A stretch of 64,000 nucleotides of DNA from Nitratireductor aquimarinus. Its GTDB lineage: Bacteria > Pseudomonadota > Alphaproteobacteria > Rhizobiales > Rhizobiaceae. The stretch spans positions 1,054,001 to 1,118,000 of the forward strand of contig NZ_CP177239.1 of NCBI RefSeq assembly GCF_046773475.1, given 5' to 3'. The translations under genes were made by a program, and so were the position numbers. Under the pieces are notes generated by a model, which was not told the DNA's origin, searched no databases, and saw only the letters and a list, made by a program, of their open reading frames with translations. Shown piece after piece: positions 43,077 to 51,237 of the stretch. Positions within the stretch are counted from its first letter, which is position 1. Each line of letters opens with the position of its first letter.

Positions 43077-43785
43077 CGCCACGGAATTTGCTTAGGGTCA
43101 GGACCCATTAATATGGCCGCAATGGTCGGCCTGATTTGTGCGGATACGCGAAGCAAGGCTGCAGGAAGACTTCATGTCTTTCAAAGCTTTGCGACAAAGT
43201 AGCCCGTGCAAATCAGGCTGATCCGAAGGACGCTCGATAGACCGGCGACCTGCGGCGTCAAATCCCTTGACCGGGGGAAGACCCCGCTCTGCGGGCTTTT
43301 CCTGGCATCTCTTGGTCTATCGAGCGCCATTGCGGCCATATTAATGGGTCCTGGCCCTAGCCGGAACGGTTTCAGGAAACAGAAAATGCAACCTCCGGCT
43401 ATCTTACTGTCAAATCCACGCTCTTTTTTTGGCCCTTTTCACAACGCTTTATACGCGAGAGAAGCAAAAAGCCGCTCTTTACGCGACATTTGTTCAAATC
43501 CGGAAATTGGTGTCTTTTTTCAATCTTTGGATGAAGCCGACGGATACATGCGCCCTGCACAAACCCGCGCAAAACCGGGCATCGAGGCGCAGAGCATTCT
43601 CCCGCAATCATTACTTGCATAACCTTGAGTTGTCCTGTAGATTGTTGAAATATATTTATCTAGGGTTGCTTTCAATTTCAAATTAAACCCCAGATTGCAT
43701 AGACCTATACTACAAGTTTATAGCTCGCTTTATTCTTTGTTTAATTTTGCTCCTGAATCCTGATGCCGGGCTTGGGAGTATTGGA
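43077..43785. other. Long intergenic region: MITE-like element plus AT-rich stretch
   Basis: 709 bases between the YcaQ-type gene and tadE. The first part is the element at 43093-43359. The rest (about 43376-43785) is clearly richer in A and T than the surroundings, with T and A runs. It has no frame that looks coding, no tRNA and no strong terminator. It may hold the tadE promoter. Confidence 0.6.
43093..43359. mobile_element. MITE-like element with 33-bp terminal inverted repeats
   Basis: The ends (43093-43125 and 43327-43359) are inverted repeats matching at 32 of 33 positions, starting TAGGGYCAGGACCC. Inside lie two further perfect stems: GCCTGATTTG/CAAATCAGGC (43129-43138 with 43209-43218) and CGCTCGATAGACC/GGTCTATCGAGCG (43231-43243 with 43314-43326). 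The second abuts the right terminal repeat, so the strand folds as a three-way junction. The outermost TA on each side fits a TA target duplication, as made by IS630/mariner or some IS5-group transposases. There is no transposase gene; it would be moved in trans. Confidence 0.8.
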
Positions 43786-44214
43786 ATGACAAAAAGAATT
43801 ATCAGAAAATTTCTGGACCGATCAGACGGCACGGCAGCTCTCGAATTCGCGATCATCGCACCTGTGTTTTTCCTGACGGTCTTCTCGATGATCGCCTATG
43901 GCATCTATCTGAGCGCATCGCACTCCGTGCAACAGGTGAGCGCCGACGCGGCGCGAGCGGCGGTTGCCGGTCTTTCCCAGACCGAGCGGCAGACAATCGC
44001 ACGCGACTTCATTGAGCAGTCGATGATGGACCACCCGTTCATCAATGCCGAGAAGTTCAACATCGATGTCGCTGACGATGCCGGTAATCCAAACCAGTTT
44101 ACGGTAACCGTCAAATACGACTCCAGCGATCTGCCGATCTGGTCGCTCTATTCATATGCGATGCCGGACAAGGAGATTGTCGGTTTCTCGACCATCCGGC
44201 TCGGAGGCCTCTGA
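43786..44214 (+). CDS. TadE-family protein
   Basis: A 142-residue membrane-anchored protein with the TadE-like domain. After a basic start (TKRIIRKFLDRSDGTAALEF) comes a type IV pilin-like N-terminal helix (residues about 17-40). An extracytoplasmic domain follows. In tad loci, TadE and TadF are minor pilins of Flp pili, with TadG as partner. No other tad/cpa gene is in the window. The ATG at 43786 has GGGAG upstream; an in-frame start 13 codons earlier lacks it. It lies one base from the TadG-like gene. Confidence 0.82.
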   Translation: MTKRIIRKFLDRSDGTAALEFAIIAPVFFLTVFSMIAYGIYLSASHSVQQVSADAARAAVAGLSQTERQTIARDFIEQSMMDHPFINAEKFNIDVADDAGNPNQFTVTVKYDSSDLPIWSLYSYAMPDKEIVGFSTIRLGGL

Positions 44215-44215
44215 G

Positions 44216-45976
44216 ATGCGGGCGCTGCTTCCCCTCGCCCGCCGCTTTGTGAGAGACACCAGGGCCAATGTCGCGACGCTGTTCGCGCTCTTCCTGCCGA
44301 TCATGATCGGCTGCCTGGCGCTTGCAGTGGATTATGGCAATCTCACGCTTCAGGACCGCAAGCTGCAAAAGGCGGCGGACCTTGCCTCCATCGTGGCGGC
44401 GGCAGACATCGTCAACGCGGAAGAAGCGGTGGCGAAGTTCTTCGCGCTCAACAACCACAACATTGCAGTCGAGACCGAAGACGGCCTCCTGCTTGATGAG
44501 CGATATCTGACGGAAGAAGAGTATATCGACCAGCAGAAGCGCGGCGTCGCCAGGCTTGTACGTGGTCGCTACTATCCCGACCCGTCAATCGCCGCAAATC
44601 TGCGCTTTGTGGAGATGGAGACCTCGCCGGACGCCGCCAAGGTGACGATCCGGAAGGAAGGCAACATCTATTTCGGGTCTCTCTTCACCGATGCGCCCGA
44701 GCTCTTCGCCGTTGGAACGGCCTCGTCGGAGAAACTGGCCGGCTTTTCGGTCGGCTCCCGCCTCGCCAGCCTGAACGGAGGCATTCTCAACAGCCTTCTT
44801 GGCGGCCTTCTGGGCACAACGATCTCACTCAAGGCGATGGACTATGAGGCGCTGCTCGACGCGGATGTCGATGTGCTCGCCTTCATGCAGACACTGGCGA
44901 CAAGGCTGGACCTGACCGCCCTCACCTATGACGAGATCCTGGCAACGGATCTGACGCTGCCGCAGCTTCTGTCCACGATCCGGCTGACAAGCGGCGTTCC
45001 GCCCACGGTGCAGACCGTGCTCAAGACGCTTGAGACAGCCACGTCCAAAAACGCCGAAACGATCCGGCTGGACCGCATCCTCAATCTCGACGCCAAGAAT
45101 GCCCTGACACTGGCGACAGATGCGCCATGGGACATGAAGATCGGCGTTCTGGAGATCATCACGGCGGCAGCGGCACTCGCCAATGGCGAAAACCAGATTG
45201 CCGTCGACACGGGGCTCAGCCTGCCGCCACTGACGAATCTTTCCGTCAGCCTGGCGATCGGCGAACCGCCGGTGGGTACGCCAAGCCACGCGCTCGGCCC
45301 TATCGGAACCGCCGTAAGAACGGCGCAGACCCGGCTGAAGGTCTCGTTTGAACTCGACATCAACCTGATCGTCCTGCGCACCAGGCTTCGCGTGCCGCTC
45401 TATGTGGAAGTCGCCCATGCCGAGGCGCGGCTTGCCGACATTCAGTGCAGCCCTTCCTCGCCCAACAGCGGCAGCGTCACCATCGACGCCATGCCCGGCG
45501 TTCTGGAAGTGGCGCTCGGCGAGGTGGATGACAGCGTTCTGTCGACATTCTCGGAGGAAGCGCGCGTGACCCCGGCCAAGATGATCGATGTCGACGGGCT
45601 GCTCTCCATCTCGCTCGAAGGCATGGCCCATATCGAGGGACAGAACCTGCGCCCGTCGCGGCTTCGGTTTTCCGATTCCGACATTCATCAGGCGCGTGTG
45701 AAGAGTGTGTCCACGCGCAACCTTCTGGGCTCGGTGACCGGCTCGCTGCTCGAAAACCTGGAACTCGAGGCAAAGGTTCTGGGCGGCTCGCTGCTGGGCG
45801 GCACGCTCCTGAACGGCCCTCTGGTGCAGGGAACCGTGAAAACGCTTCTGGCGGGCCTGACAGCCCCCATCGACGAACTTCTCTACAATGTGCTGGCGCT
45901 TGCCGGCGTGAAAATCGGCGAAGCCGATGTTCGGGTCACCGGTGTCAGCTGCGAACGGCCGGTCCTAGTTCAGTAA
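44216..45976 (+). CDS. TadG-family protein
   Basis: A 586-residue protein with the TadG-like N-terminus: DTRANVATLFALFLPIMIGC then LALAVDYGNLTLQDRKLQKAADLA. The remainder is extracytoplasmic, with stretches rich in glycine/leucine (SLNGGILNSLLGGLLGTT, VLGGSLLGGTLLNG). It lacks an obvious von Willebrand A domain. It has two or three cysteines late in the chain (DIQCSPSS, VSCERP). GGAGG precedes the ATG. It is co-transcribed with the TadE gene (one base between them) and ends at a strong terminator. It is probably an envelope or pilus-associated protein. Confidence 0.78.
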   Translation: MRALLPLARRFVRDTRANVATLFALFLPIMIGCLALAVDYGNLTLQDRKLQKAADLASIVAAADIVNAEEAVAKFFALNNHNIAVETEDGLLLDERYLTEEEYIDQQKRGVARLVRGRYYPDPSIAANLRFVEMETSPDAAKVTIRKEGNIYFGSLFTDAPELFAVGTASSEKLAGFSVGSRLASLNGGILNSLLGGLLGTTISLKAMDYEALLDADVDVLAFMQTLATRLDLTALTYDEILATDLTLPQLLSTIRLTSGVPPTVQTVLKTLETATSKNAETIRLDRILNLDAKNALTLATDAPWDMKIGVLEIITAAAALANGENQIAVDTGLSLPPLTNLSVSLAIGEPPVGTPSHALGPIGTAVRTAQTRLKVSFELDINLIVLRTRLRVPLYVEVAHAEARLADIQCSPSSPNSGSVTIDAMPGVLEVALGEVDDSVLSTFSEEARVTPAKMIDVDGLLSISLEGMAHIEGQNLRPSRLRFSDSDIHQARVKSVSTRNLLGSVTGSLLENLELEAKVLGGSLLGGTLLNGPLVQGTVKTLLAGLTAPIDELLYNVLALAGVKIGEADVRVTGVSCERPVLVQ

Positions 45977-46001
45977 TTACCCAAGCAGACCGTCCAAAAC
46001 T

Positions 46002-46032
46002 GCCCCGCAACCAGCGTTGCGGGGCTTTTTTT
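46002..46032 (+). terminator. Rho-independent terminator of the tadE/tadG pair
   Basis: GCCCCGCAAC (46002-46011) pairs with GTTGCGGGGC (46016-46025) around a four-base loop and is followed by seven T. Confidence 0.92.
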
Positions 46033-46144
46033 ATTGAGCTTCACGCTGGCTTGCGGAAGTGCCGCACCAATGCCATCTGGACGCCGACGGGCACCGGTGC
46101 CACCTTCCAGACAATCGAGTGCAGTTTCGCAGAAAGAACAGACC

Positions 46145-47701
46145 ATGAGCAGCGGCATCCATCACATCACGCTGATAACCCGCAAGGTGCAGGCCAATGT
46201 GGATTTCTATGCCGGTTTTCTGGGGCTGCGGCTGGTCAAGCAGACGGCGGGTTTCGAGGATGCCGAGCAGTTGCACCTGTTCTATGGCGACGCGGCCGGC
46301 ACGCCGGGCTCGCTCGTTACCTTTCTTGTCTGGGAAGACGGTGCGCCGGGCCGCGCAGGCTATGGCCAGATCGGTGAGTTCGCACTCGCCATTCAACCGG
46401 AGAGCATCGGCTTCTGGCTGACGCGCGCGCTCGCCGCCGGCCTCAGGCCGGAGGGACCGCGCAACGAGCTGGGCGAACCCGTGCTGCGGCTGAAGGATCC
46501 AGACGGGATCATCATCAAACTCGTGGGCGTTGCCGGACTGCGCCATGCAGCCCCCTGGGCGGCTGACGGCATTCCGCCGGAACATGCAGTCGGCAATCTG
46601 CGCAGCGCGACGCTCTTCACCGAGGAGCAGGATCTGACCCGCGCCTTCTTCACCACGCATTTCGGCTATCGCCCCGGAATGAGCGACGGTGCCATCGAAC
46701 GCCTTGTCTCCGAGACGGGCGACGCGCTTGATCTGCGCAATGTGCAGGGTTTCTGGTCAAGCGCGCCGGGCGCTGGCACGGTCGACCACATCGCCCTTCG
46801 CGCAACTTCCGAACAGGCGCTGGAAGCGACCGGGGCGAGCCTCAGGCGCAGCAATGCGACACCCACCACGATCCATGATCGCAAATATTTCACCTCGCTT
46901 TATGCCCGCGAGCCAGGCGGCGTTCTCGTCGAGATGGCAACCGATGCGCCGGGAATGGGCGTGGATGAGCCGCAGGAGACGCTGGGAAGCACGCTTTTCA
47001 TTCCGCAGGCCCCGGCCGGGGATGAAGATGCCTTCCGCGTGGTGCTGCCGCAATTCGCGATGCCCGGCGAACCACGCGTGATCTATCGCGAGCTTCCATT
47101 CGTGCACCGTTTCCACACGCCAGAAGCGCCCGATGGCGGGCACATCGTGCTTCTGCATGGGTCCGGCGGCACGGAGACCAGCCTGATGCCGCTTGCCGCA
47201 CGCACGGCCCCGCACGCCACGCTTCTGGGGGTGCGCGGGCGGGCCACCGAGGAAGGTGCAGCGCGCTGGTTCCGCCGCTTGCCACAAATGCGCTTCGATC
47301 AGGCCGACATTCGCTCCGAGGCGGAAGCCTTTGAAGCCTTCTGCGAAGGCGCTGCCGCCGCCTATGGGGTCAAAGCCTCCAACACGGTGCATATGGGCTA
47401 TTCCAACGGAGCGAATTTTCTGGCCGCCTTCATGCGGCTTCACCCGGGCTGGGTGCGCAAAGCGGTGCTCATCCGTCCGATGGATGTGCTGGAGGAATCA
47501 CCAGAGGCCGATCTTACGGGCGTTGAGGTGTTGATGGTCGTCGGTGCGGAAGACCGCCTGACCCGGCAGCCGCAGGCCCTGTGCGACACGCTCAGCACCG
47601 CCGGCGCGACGGTGACCGTGGAAACGGTGGCGGCAGGCCACTTCCTGACCGAGGCAGACGACCCGGTGGTGCAGTCCTGGCTGGAGACCCATACCCCATG
47701 A
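46145..47701 (+). CDS. Fused ring-cleaving dioxygenase (MhqO-like) and alpha/beta hydrolase (MhqD-like)
   Basis: A 518-residue two-part enzyme. Residues 1-310 are two VOC/glyoxalase modules of the ring-cleaving dioxygenase type, with metal-ligand candidates in IHHITLITRKVQANVDFY, TVDHIALRATS and GVLVEMATD. Residues 315-518 form an alpha/beta hydrolase of the phospholipase/carboxylesterase type: VLLHGSGGTE, nucleophile in GYSNGAN, histidine in AGHFLT. In Bacillus the two activities are separate genes (mhqO, mhqD) for quinone and electrophile detoxification. The ATG at 46145 gives the family start. It overlaps the exporter gene by four bases. Confidence 0.85.
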   Translation: MSSGIHHITLITRKVQANVDFYAGFLGLRLVKQTAGFEDAEQLHLFYGDAAGTPGSLVTFLVWEDGAPGRAGYGQIGEFALAIQPESIGFWLTRALAAGLRPEGPRNELGEPVLRLKDPDGIIIKLVGVAGLRHAAPWAADGIPPEHAVGNLRSATLFTEEQDLTRAFFTTHFGYRPGMSDGAIERLVSETGDALDLRNVQGFWSSAPGAGTVDHIALRATSEQALEATGASLRRSNATPTTIHDRKYFTSLYAREPGGVLVEMATDAPGMGVDEPQETLGSTLFIPQAPAGDEDAFRVVLPQFAMPGEPRVIYRELPFVHRFHTPEAPDGGHIVLLHGSGGTETSLMPLAARTAPHATLLGVRGRATEEGAARWFRRLPQMRFDQADIRSEAEAFEAFCEGAAAAYGVKASNTVHMGYSNGANFLAAFMRLHPGWVRKAVLIRPMDVLEESPEADLTGVEVLMVVGAEDRLTRQPQALCDTLSTAGATVTVETVAAGHFLTEADDPVVQSWLETHTP

Positions 47702-48582
47702 CCGTTGAGACCGCAGACGCCCGAAACAGCCCCGGACCGGCCATTGCCACCATTTGCCTTGGCGTGCTTTGCCTTGTGTTCAACGACGCCATGGCGAAAT
47801 GGCTTACCGCGCATTATGGCCCGCTGCACATCGTGTTCTGGCGCAACATTCTGGCCGTGCCAATGATCGCCGCCTTCATCATCGCCACGCAGGGCCTGCC
47901 GGCGATCCGCACGCGGCATCTGGCCGTCCACGCGGCCCGTGGCTTCGTGATGGTGCTTGGAAGCTACGCTTTCTTTCGCGGCCTCGCCACGCTGCCGCTG
48001 GCCGAAGCCACATCGCTGGTCTTTGCCGCCCCGATCTTCATCACCGCGCTCTCGGTGCCGCTTCTGCGTGAGCATGTGGGCTGGCGGCGCTGGCTGGCCG
48101 TGTGCGTCGGCTTTGCCGGTGTTCTGGTGATTGTGCGACCGGGGGCGGAAGCCTTCCAGCCAGCCTCGCTGTTTATCGTCGGCACGGCCTTCTGCTACGC
48201 GCTGTTCATGATCAGCGCGCGCTGGGTCGGACGCGAGGAGAATGTCTGGACGATGATGTTCTATGTGGCGCTGTTTCCGCTCATCTACGCCACGCCCGTG
48301 GTGGCGATGGACTGGCAGCCGCTTGCGCTTGATCACCTGCCGCTTTTCCTCGGCATGGCGGTGTTCGGCTCCATCGGCATAACGCTGATCGGCCATGCGT
48401 TCCGCCTCGCCCCTGCCGCCATCGTCGCGCCCTTCGATTACACCGCGCTTCTTTGGGCAAGCCTGCTGGGCTGGCTGGTCTGGGGCGAACTGCCCGACGG
48501 CTGGACCTATGTGGGCGCGGCCATCATCATTGCCAGCGGCGTCTATATCGTTCTTCGCGAAACCCGTATGGCGCGCAAATAG
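47698..48582 (+). CDS. EamA/DMT family transporter
   Basis: A 294-residue inner-membrane permease of the drug/metabolite transporter superfamily. Ten hydrophobic helices form two EamA repeats. Typical stretches are YAFFRGLATLPLAEATSLVF (near residue 90) and HAFRLAPAAIVAPFDYTALL in the second half. Its ATG overlaps the stop of the fused dioxygenase/hydrolase (ATGA), so the two are co-translated. An export role linked to that enzyme is a reasonable inference. It converges on the methyltransferase gene with only 20 bases between. Confidence 0.85.
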   Translation: MTVETADARNSPGPAIATICLGVLCLVFNDAMAKWLTAHYGPLHIVFWRNILAVPMIAAFIIATQGLPAIRTRHLAVHAARGFVMVLGSYAFFRGLATLPLAEATSLVFAAPIFITALSVPLLREHVGWRRWLAVCVGFAGVLVIVRPGAEAFQPASLFIVGTAFCYALFMISARWVGREENVWTMMFYVALFPLIYATPVVAMDWQPLALDHLPLFLGMAVFGSIGITLIGHAFRLAPAAIVAPFDYTALLWASLLGWLVWGELPDGWTYVGAAIIIASGVYIVLRETRMARK

Positions 48583-48602
48583 GCGCGCCGGCGGGGCTTC
48601 TG

Positions 48603-49397
48603 TCAGATCGCCGTGGCGCGCAGGATGAGCGCCGGCATGTCGAACACCACAGAACCATCCGCCTGCCTGAAGGGTGCGAGCGCTGCCTCGCTCTCTTCAA
48701 GAAGCCGTTCGAACTGCTGGTCATCGAGCAGACCGCCAAGCGTCCACACACAGGCGCGTTCCGTTGAAACGAGCGCGCCGATGGATTTGAACCGGACCTG
48801 TGCGTTGTGGCGAACCACGGACGCGTCACGCAGACCCGCCTCGTGACACAGGGTTTCGAGCGCGCAAGCGTCTCCGAGTGCGAATGGTGCGCGGAAAGCG
48901 TCTCCCGTCGCCTTTCCGAACAGACGGTCGAGCAAGCCGGCGAATGTGTCGTAAGCGGGCGAATGCGTCAGCGCATCGCAAACGGCGACAGCCATGCGCC
49001 CGCCGGGCCGGAGGACACGCCGCATTTCACGCAGGGCCGCTACCCTGTCATCGAAGAACATGAGACCGAACTGGCTCACCACCGCATCGAAGTCGGCATC
49101 CGAGAATGGCAGCGCCTCGGCACGGCCTTCCACCCAGACGATCGCCGTCTTCTTGCTGCGGGCCACCGCCAGCATTTCGGGATTGGCGTCGAGCCCGACC
49201 ACCGCGCCGGAAGGCCCCGTGCGGGACGCGGCAGCCAGCGTCAGCGCGCCCGTGCCGCAGGCGACATCAAGAACGCGGTCTCCGCCCTGAATGCCTGCCT
49301 CTCCGGCGACAATCGGCCCCCATTGGGCAAACAGAGCCGGCACAAACCGCTCATCATAGATCCGTGCGGGTGAGGTTTCCCGGTCGAGCAGGGTCAT
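48603..49397 (-). CDS. Class I SAM-dependent methyltransferase
   Basis: A 264-residue cytoplasmic methyltransferase. The SAM-binding motif I is VLDVACGTGALTLAAA near residue 44. Motif II and the following acidic loop are GLDANPEMLAVARSK. A UbiE/ArsM-like LPFSDADFDAVVSQFGLMFF stretch comes next, then LRPGGRMAVAV. The substrate is unknown. The ATG at 49397 is chosen because AAAGGAGG lies just upstream; the frame is open much further only by chance. It is divergent from the AraC-type regulator, which may control it. Confidence 0.85.
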   Translation of the reverse strand: MTLLDRETSPARIYDERFVPALFAQWGPIVAGEAGIQGGDRVLDVACGTGALTLAAASRTGPSGAVVGLDANPEMLAVARSKKTAIVWVEGRAEALPFSDADFDAVVSQFGLMFFDDRVAALREMRRVLRPGGRMAVAVCDALTHSPAYDTFAGLLDRLFGKATGDAFRAPFALGDACALETLCHEAGLRDASVVRHNAQVRFKSIGALVSTERACVWTLGGLLDDQQFERLLEESEAALAPFRQADGSVVFDMPALILRATAI

Positions 49398-49469
49398 GGA
49401 GAGCCTCCTTTCAGGCGCTTCGCATCCAGCCATTTGGCCGATCAGCCTGTGCGAGGGTATTCTGGGCCC

Positions 49470-50570
49470 ATGGCGCAAGCCCATGACCGCACGTCTGCAA
49501 TGCTTGCCGGATCGTCCAGAACCGGGCGCCGACAGGGAGAACTGCGCGCCGGTGTCGGGACACCGCTTCTCTGCACCCAGAGCGGAACCGACCCGCTCTC
49601 TGATGTTCTGCGCGCGGTGAGGCTGACGGGGGCGGTGTTTCACCGCGTGGAAGCAAGCTTTCCATGGGGCGTGGAGATACCCGACAGCACGCTCTACAGA
49701 CCCATCATTCTGCCGCAGGCGCAGCACGTGATTTCCTACCACATCATTCTGGAGGGCAACGGCTTTGTCTGCATGCCCGGCAGCGAACCGGTGCGGTTTG
49801 AGGCCGGGGACATTCTGCTTCTGGCCGGCGGAACCCGCTACGCGCTTCTGAGTACGCCCGGGCAGAAGCCGGAATATGACGAACCGGCCACGACGGCGTT
49901 TTTCAGGGAATGGATGAACGGGACACTGCCCTTCGTGACACGGGAGGGTGGCGGCGGCGAAGGCGGAACGGCCTATATATGCGGTTTTCTCGGCTGTGAC
50001 ACACGCCCGTTCAACCCGGTTCTGTGTGCCCTGCCCCCACTGACCAGAATCAAATGGGCCAGAATCAAATGGGCAGGACACGAAGGGGCCGGCCTGCTCG
50101 GCCAGTTGATCGAGCTCACACTGGCCGAAAGCGGCCTGCCCGGCCCGGGTGGCGAGGCGATACGCCTGCGCCTGTGCGAACTGATCTTCGTGGAAGTGAT
50201 GCGCCTTTGCCTGCAGTCACTGCCGGCGCATGAAAAAGGCTGGCTGTCCGGCCTGCGCGATCCGTCGGTCGGCACGGTTCTGGCGCTGCTGCACGCGCAA
50301 CCCGCAAAGCACTGGACGCTCGACACGCTGGCCGCAGAGGCAGGGGTGTCGCGCGCTGCGCTGGCCGCGCGCTTTGCCCATCTCATGGGTCACGGCCCGA
50401 TGCATTATCTCGCCCTGTGGCGCATGCAGCTCGCCGCAAACCGTCTTTCAGACAGTTCCTTGAAGGTGGCTGCCATCGGGCGTGACGTTGGCTACGCATC
50501 GGAGGCCGCCTTCAGCCGCGCCTTCAAGAAAGCCACGGGACTTTCTCCATCCGCCTGGCGCAATCGATAG
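49470..50570 (+). CDS. AraC-family transcriptional regulator with cupin domain
   Basis: A regulator of about 366 residues. The N-terminal half is a cupin/AraC-binding domain (HVISYHIILEGNGFVCMPG, RFEAGDILLLAGG). The C-terminal 100 residues form two helix-turn-helix units (LDTLAAEAGVSRAALAARFA and AAIGRDVGYASEAAFSRAFK), ending LSPSAWR. The linker contains an exact in-frame duplication of 15 bases at 50044-50073 (RIKWA-RIKWA). The start is uncertain: a TTG at 49434, ATG at 49470 or ATG at 49500. It diverges from the methyltransferase, its likeliest target. Confidence 0.82.
   Translation: MAQAHDRTSAMLAGSSRTGRRQGELRAGVGTPLLCTQSGTDPLSDVLRAVRLTGAVFHRVEASFPWGVEIPDSTLYRPIILPQAQHVISYHIILEGNGFVCMPGSEPVRFEAGDILLLAGGTRYALLSTPGQKPEYDEPATTAFFREWMNGTLPFVTREGGGGEGGTAYICGFLGCDTRPFNPVLCALPPLTRIKWARIKWAGHEGAGLLGQLIELTLAESGLPGPGGEAIRLRLCELIFVEVMRLCLQSLPAHEKGWLSGLRDPSVGTVLALLHAQPAKHWTLDTLAAEAGVSRAALAARFAHLMGHGPMHYLALWRMQLAANRLSDSSLKVAAIGRDVGYASEAAFSRAFKKATGLSPSAWRNR
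50044..50073 (+). repeat. Exact 15-bp tandem duplication inside the AraC-type gene
   Basis: CCAGAATCAAATGGG occurs twice in a row (50044-50058 and 50059-50073), keeping the frame and doubling a five-residue unit (RIKWA) between the cupin and DNA-binding domains. It looks recent, since both copies are identical. Confidence 0.9.
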
Positions 50571-50671
50571 GGCCAGCATTGGAGCGAGGCGCTCAAGCGT
50601 GTATGATACAGGCTTCCCGCCACACGGCAGGCTATCAACACAAACACCGTGTGGCCCAAGTGGAGGAGATC

Positions 50672-50911
50672 ATGAAACGCCTTGCACTCATTGCCGCGCT
50701 CGCCCTTTTCATGCCGGCCAGCGCGCTCGCAAACTCATGCCCGATCCTGATGTCGGAAATCGATGAGGCGATGCAGGTCGCATCGCTGTCGGACGGCGAC
50801 AGGGCGCGTGTGGAAGAACTGCGCGCACAGGGTCAGGTCCAGCACGAGGCCGGTGACCACGCGGCTTCCATGCAGAGCCTCGGAGAAGCGAAACGCATTC
50901 TCGGCCTCTGA
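50672..50911 (+). CDS. Small secreted hypothetical protein (79 aa)
   Basis: The family is not recognised. Residues 1-20 form a signal peptide (KRLALIAALALFMPASALA). The mature part of about 59 residues has one cysteine (NSCPILMSEIDEAM) and a helical region (DRARVEELRAQGQVQHEAGD then HAASMQSLGEAKRIL) that resembles one TPR-like helix pair. It is probably periplasmic. GGAGGAG lies at 50662-50668. An inverted repeat (CCACACGG 50620-50627 / CCGTGTGG 50647-50654) lies just before the ribosome site and could affect translation. Confidence 0.7.
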   Translation: MKRLALIAALALFMPASALANSCPILMSEIDEAMQVASLSDGDRARVEELRAQGQVQHEAGDHAASMQSLGEAKRILGL

Positions 50912-51020
50912 TGCATGTGACGCCTCTAATGTAAGTGACAACGTGATTGTGCGCCGGCTGGAAAGCCGGCCCGGCGCACCGAACGATGCAACACAGGGCG
51001 CGGGCCTGCTTCCAGACAAC

Positions 51021-51180
51021 AAAAAAGCGGGCCTGAGCCCGCTTCCTTCGTTCCCGTGACTTTCGAGGGTGCCGGTACCTTCATGGTCACCACACGGTCT
51101 TCCGGGTCGAATACAGCAACCGGTCGGGGAACCTCACCACATATCTTGCAGGACGTCCCGCGCCGGCCCGGCTGCCGACC
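51021..51180 (-). ncRNA. Candidate ncRNA or structured 3' UTR
   Basis: On the minus strand a promoter-like pair (TTGAAA, 17 bases, CATATC) precedes about 160 structured bases ending in a hairpin and six T. GGTCGG near the 5' end can pair with CCGACC some 50 bases on. A stem GGTGACC-ATGAA-GGTACC lies further down, with flanking GUG/CAC pairs. No frame looks coding. It may be an independent RNA or only the 3' UTR of the glycine-rich protein gene just upstream. It did not match 6S, SRP, tmRNA or RNase P features I know. Confidence 0.38.
51026..51043 (-). terminator. Rho-independent terminator, strongest on the minus strand
   Basis: AGCGGGC (51026-51032) pairs with GCCCGCT (51037-51043). The minus-strand side has six T (A run at 51021-51026). 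The plus side has only TCCTT, but it could also end the 50672 gene. Confidence 0.78.
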
Positions 51181-51185
51181 ACGCT

Positions 51186-51214
51186 GATATGGGGAGGCAG
51201 CCTGAGCCTTTCAA
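51186..51214 (-). promoter_or_regulatory. Promoter candidate for the 51021-51180 RNA
   Basis: Minus-strand TTGAAA (51209-51214) and CATATC (51186-51191) with ideal 17-base spacing, close to the alphaproteobacterial housekeeping consensus. The predicted start is near 51180. Confidence 0.38.
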
Positions 51215-51237
51215 GCCCGGAAAGAGAATGGCGTCAG

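Larger units (their letters stand above)
50912..51237. other. Intergenic region with hairpin terminator and possible ncRNA
   Basis: 326 bases between the small secreted protein gene (plus) and the glycine-rich protein gene (minus), which converge. It contains the terminator at 51026-51043 and the candidate RNA at 51021-51180. Nothing else is evident. Confidence 0.6.

Noticed and set aside
43206..43622. 138-codon frame from the MITE-like element into the AT-rich gap
   Set aside because: It starts inside the element's structured part, has no ribosome site, and its translation resembles no protein.
51021..51180. Assignment of the candidate RNA as 6S, SRP, tmRNA or RNase P RNA
   Set aside because: None of the conserved sequence blocks I know for those RNAs is present, and the usual neighbour genes are missing.
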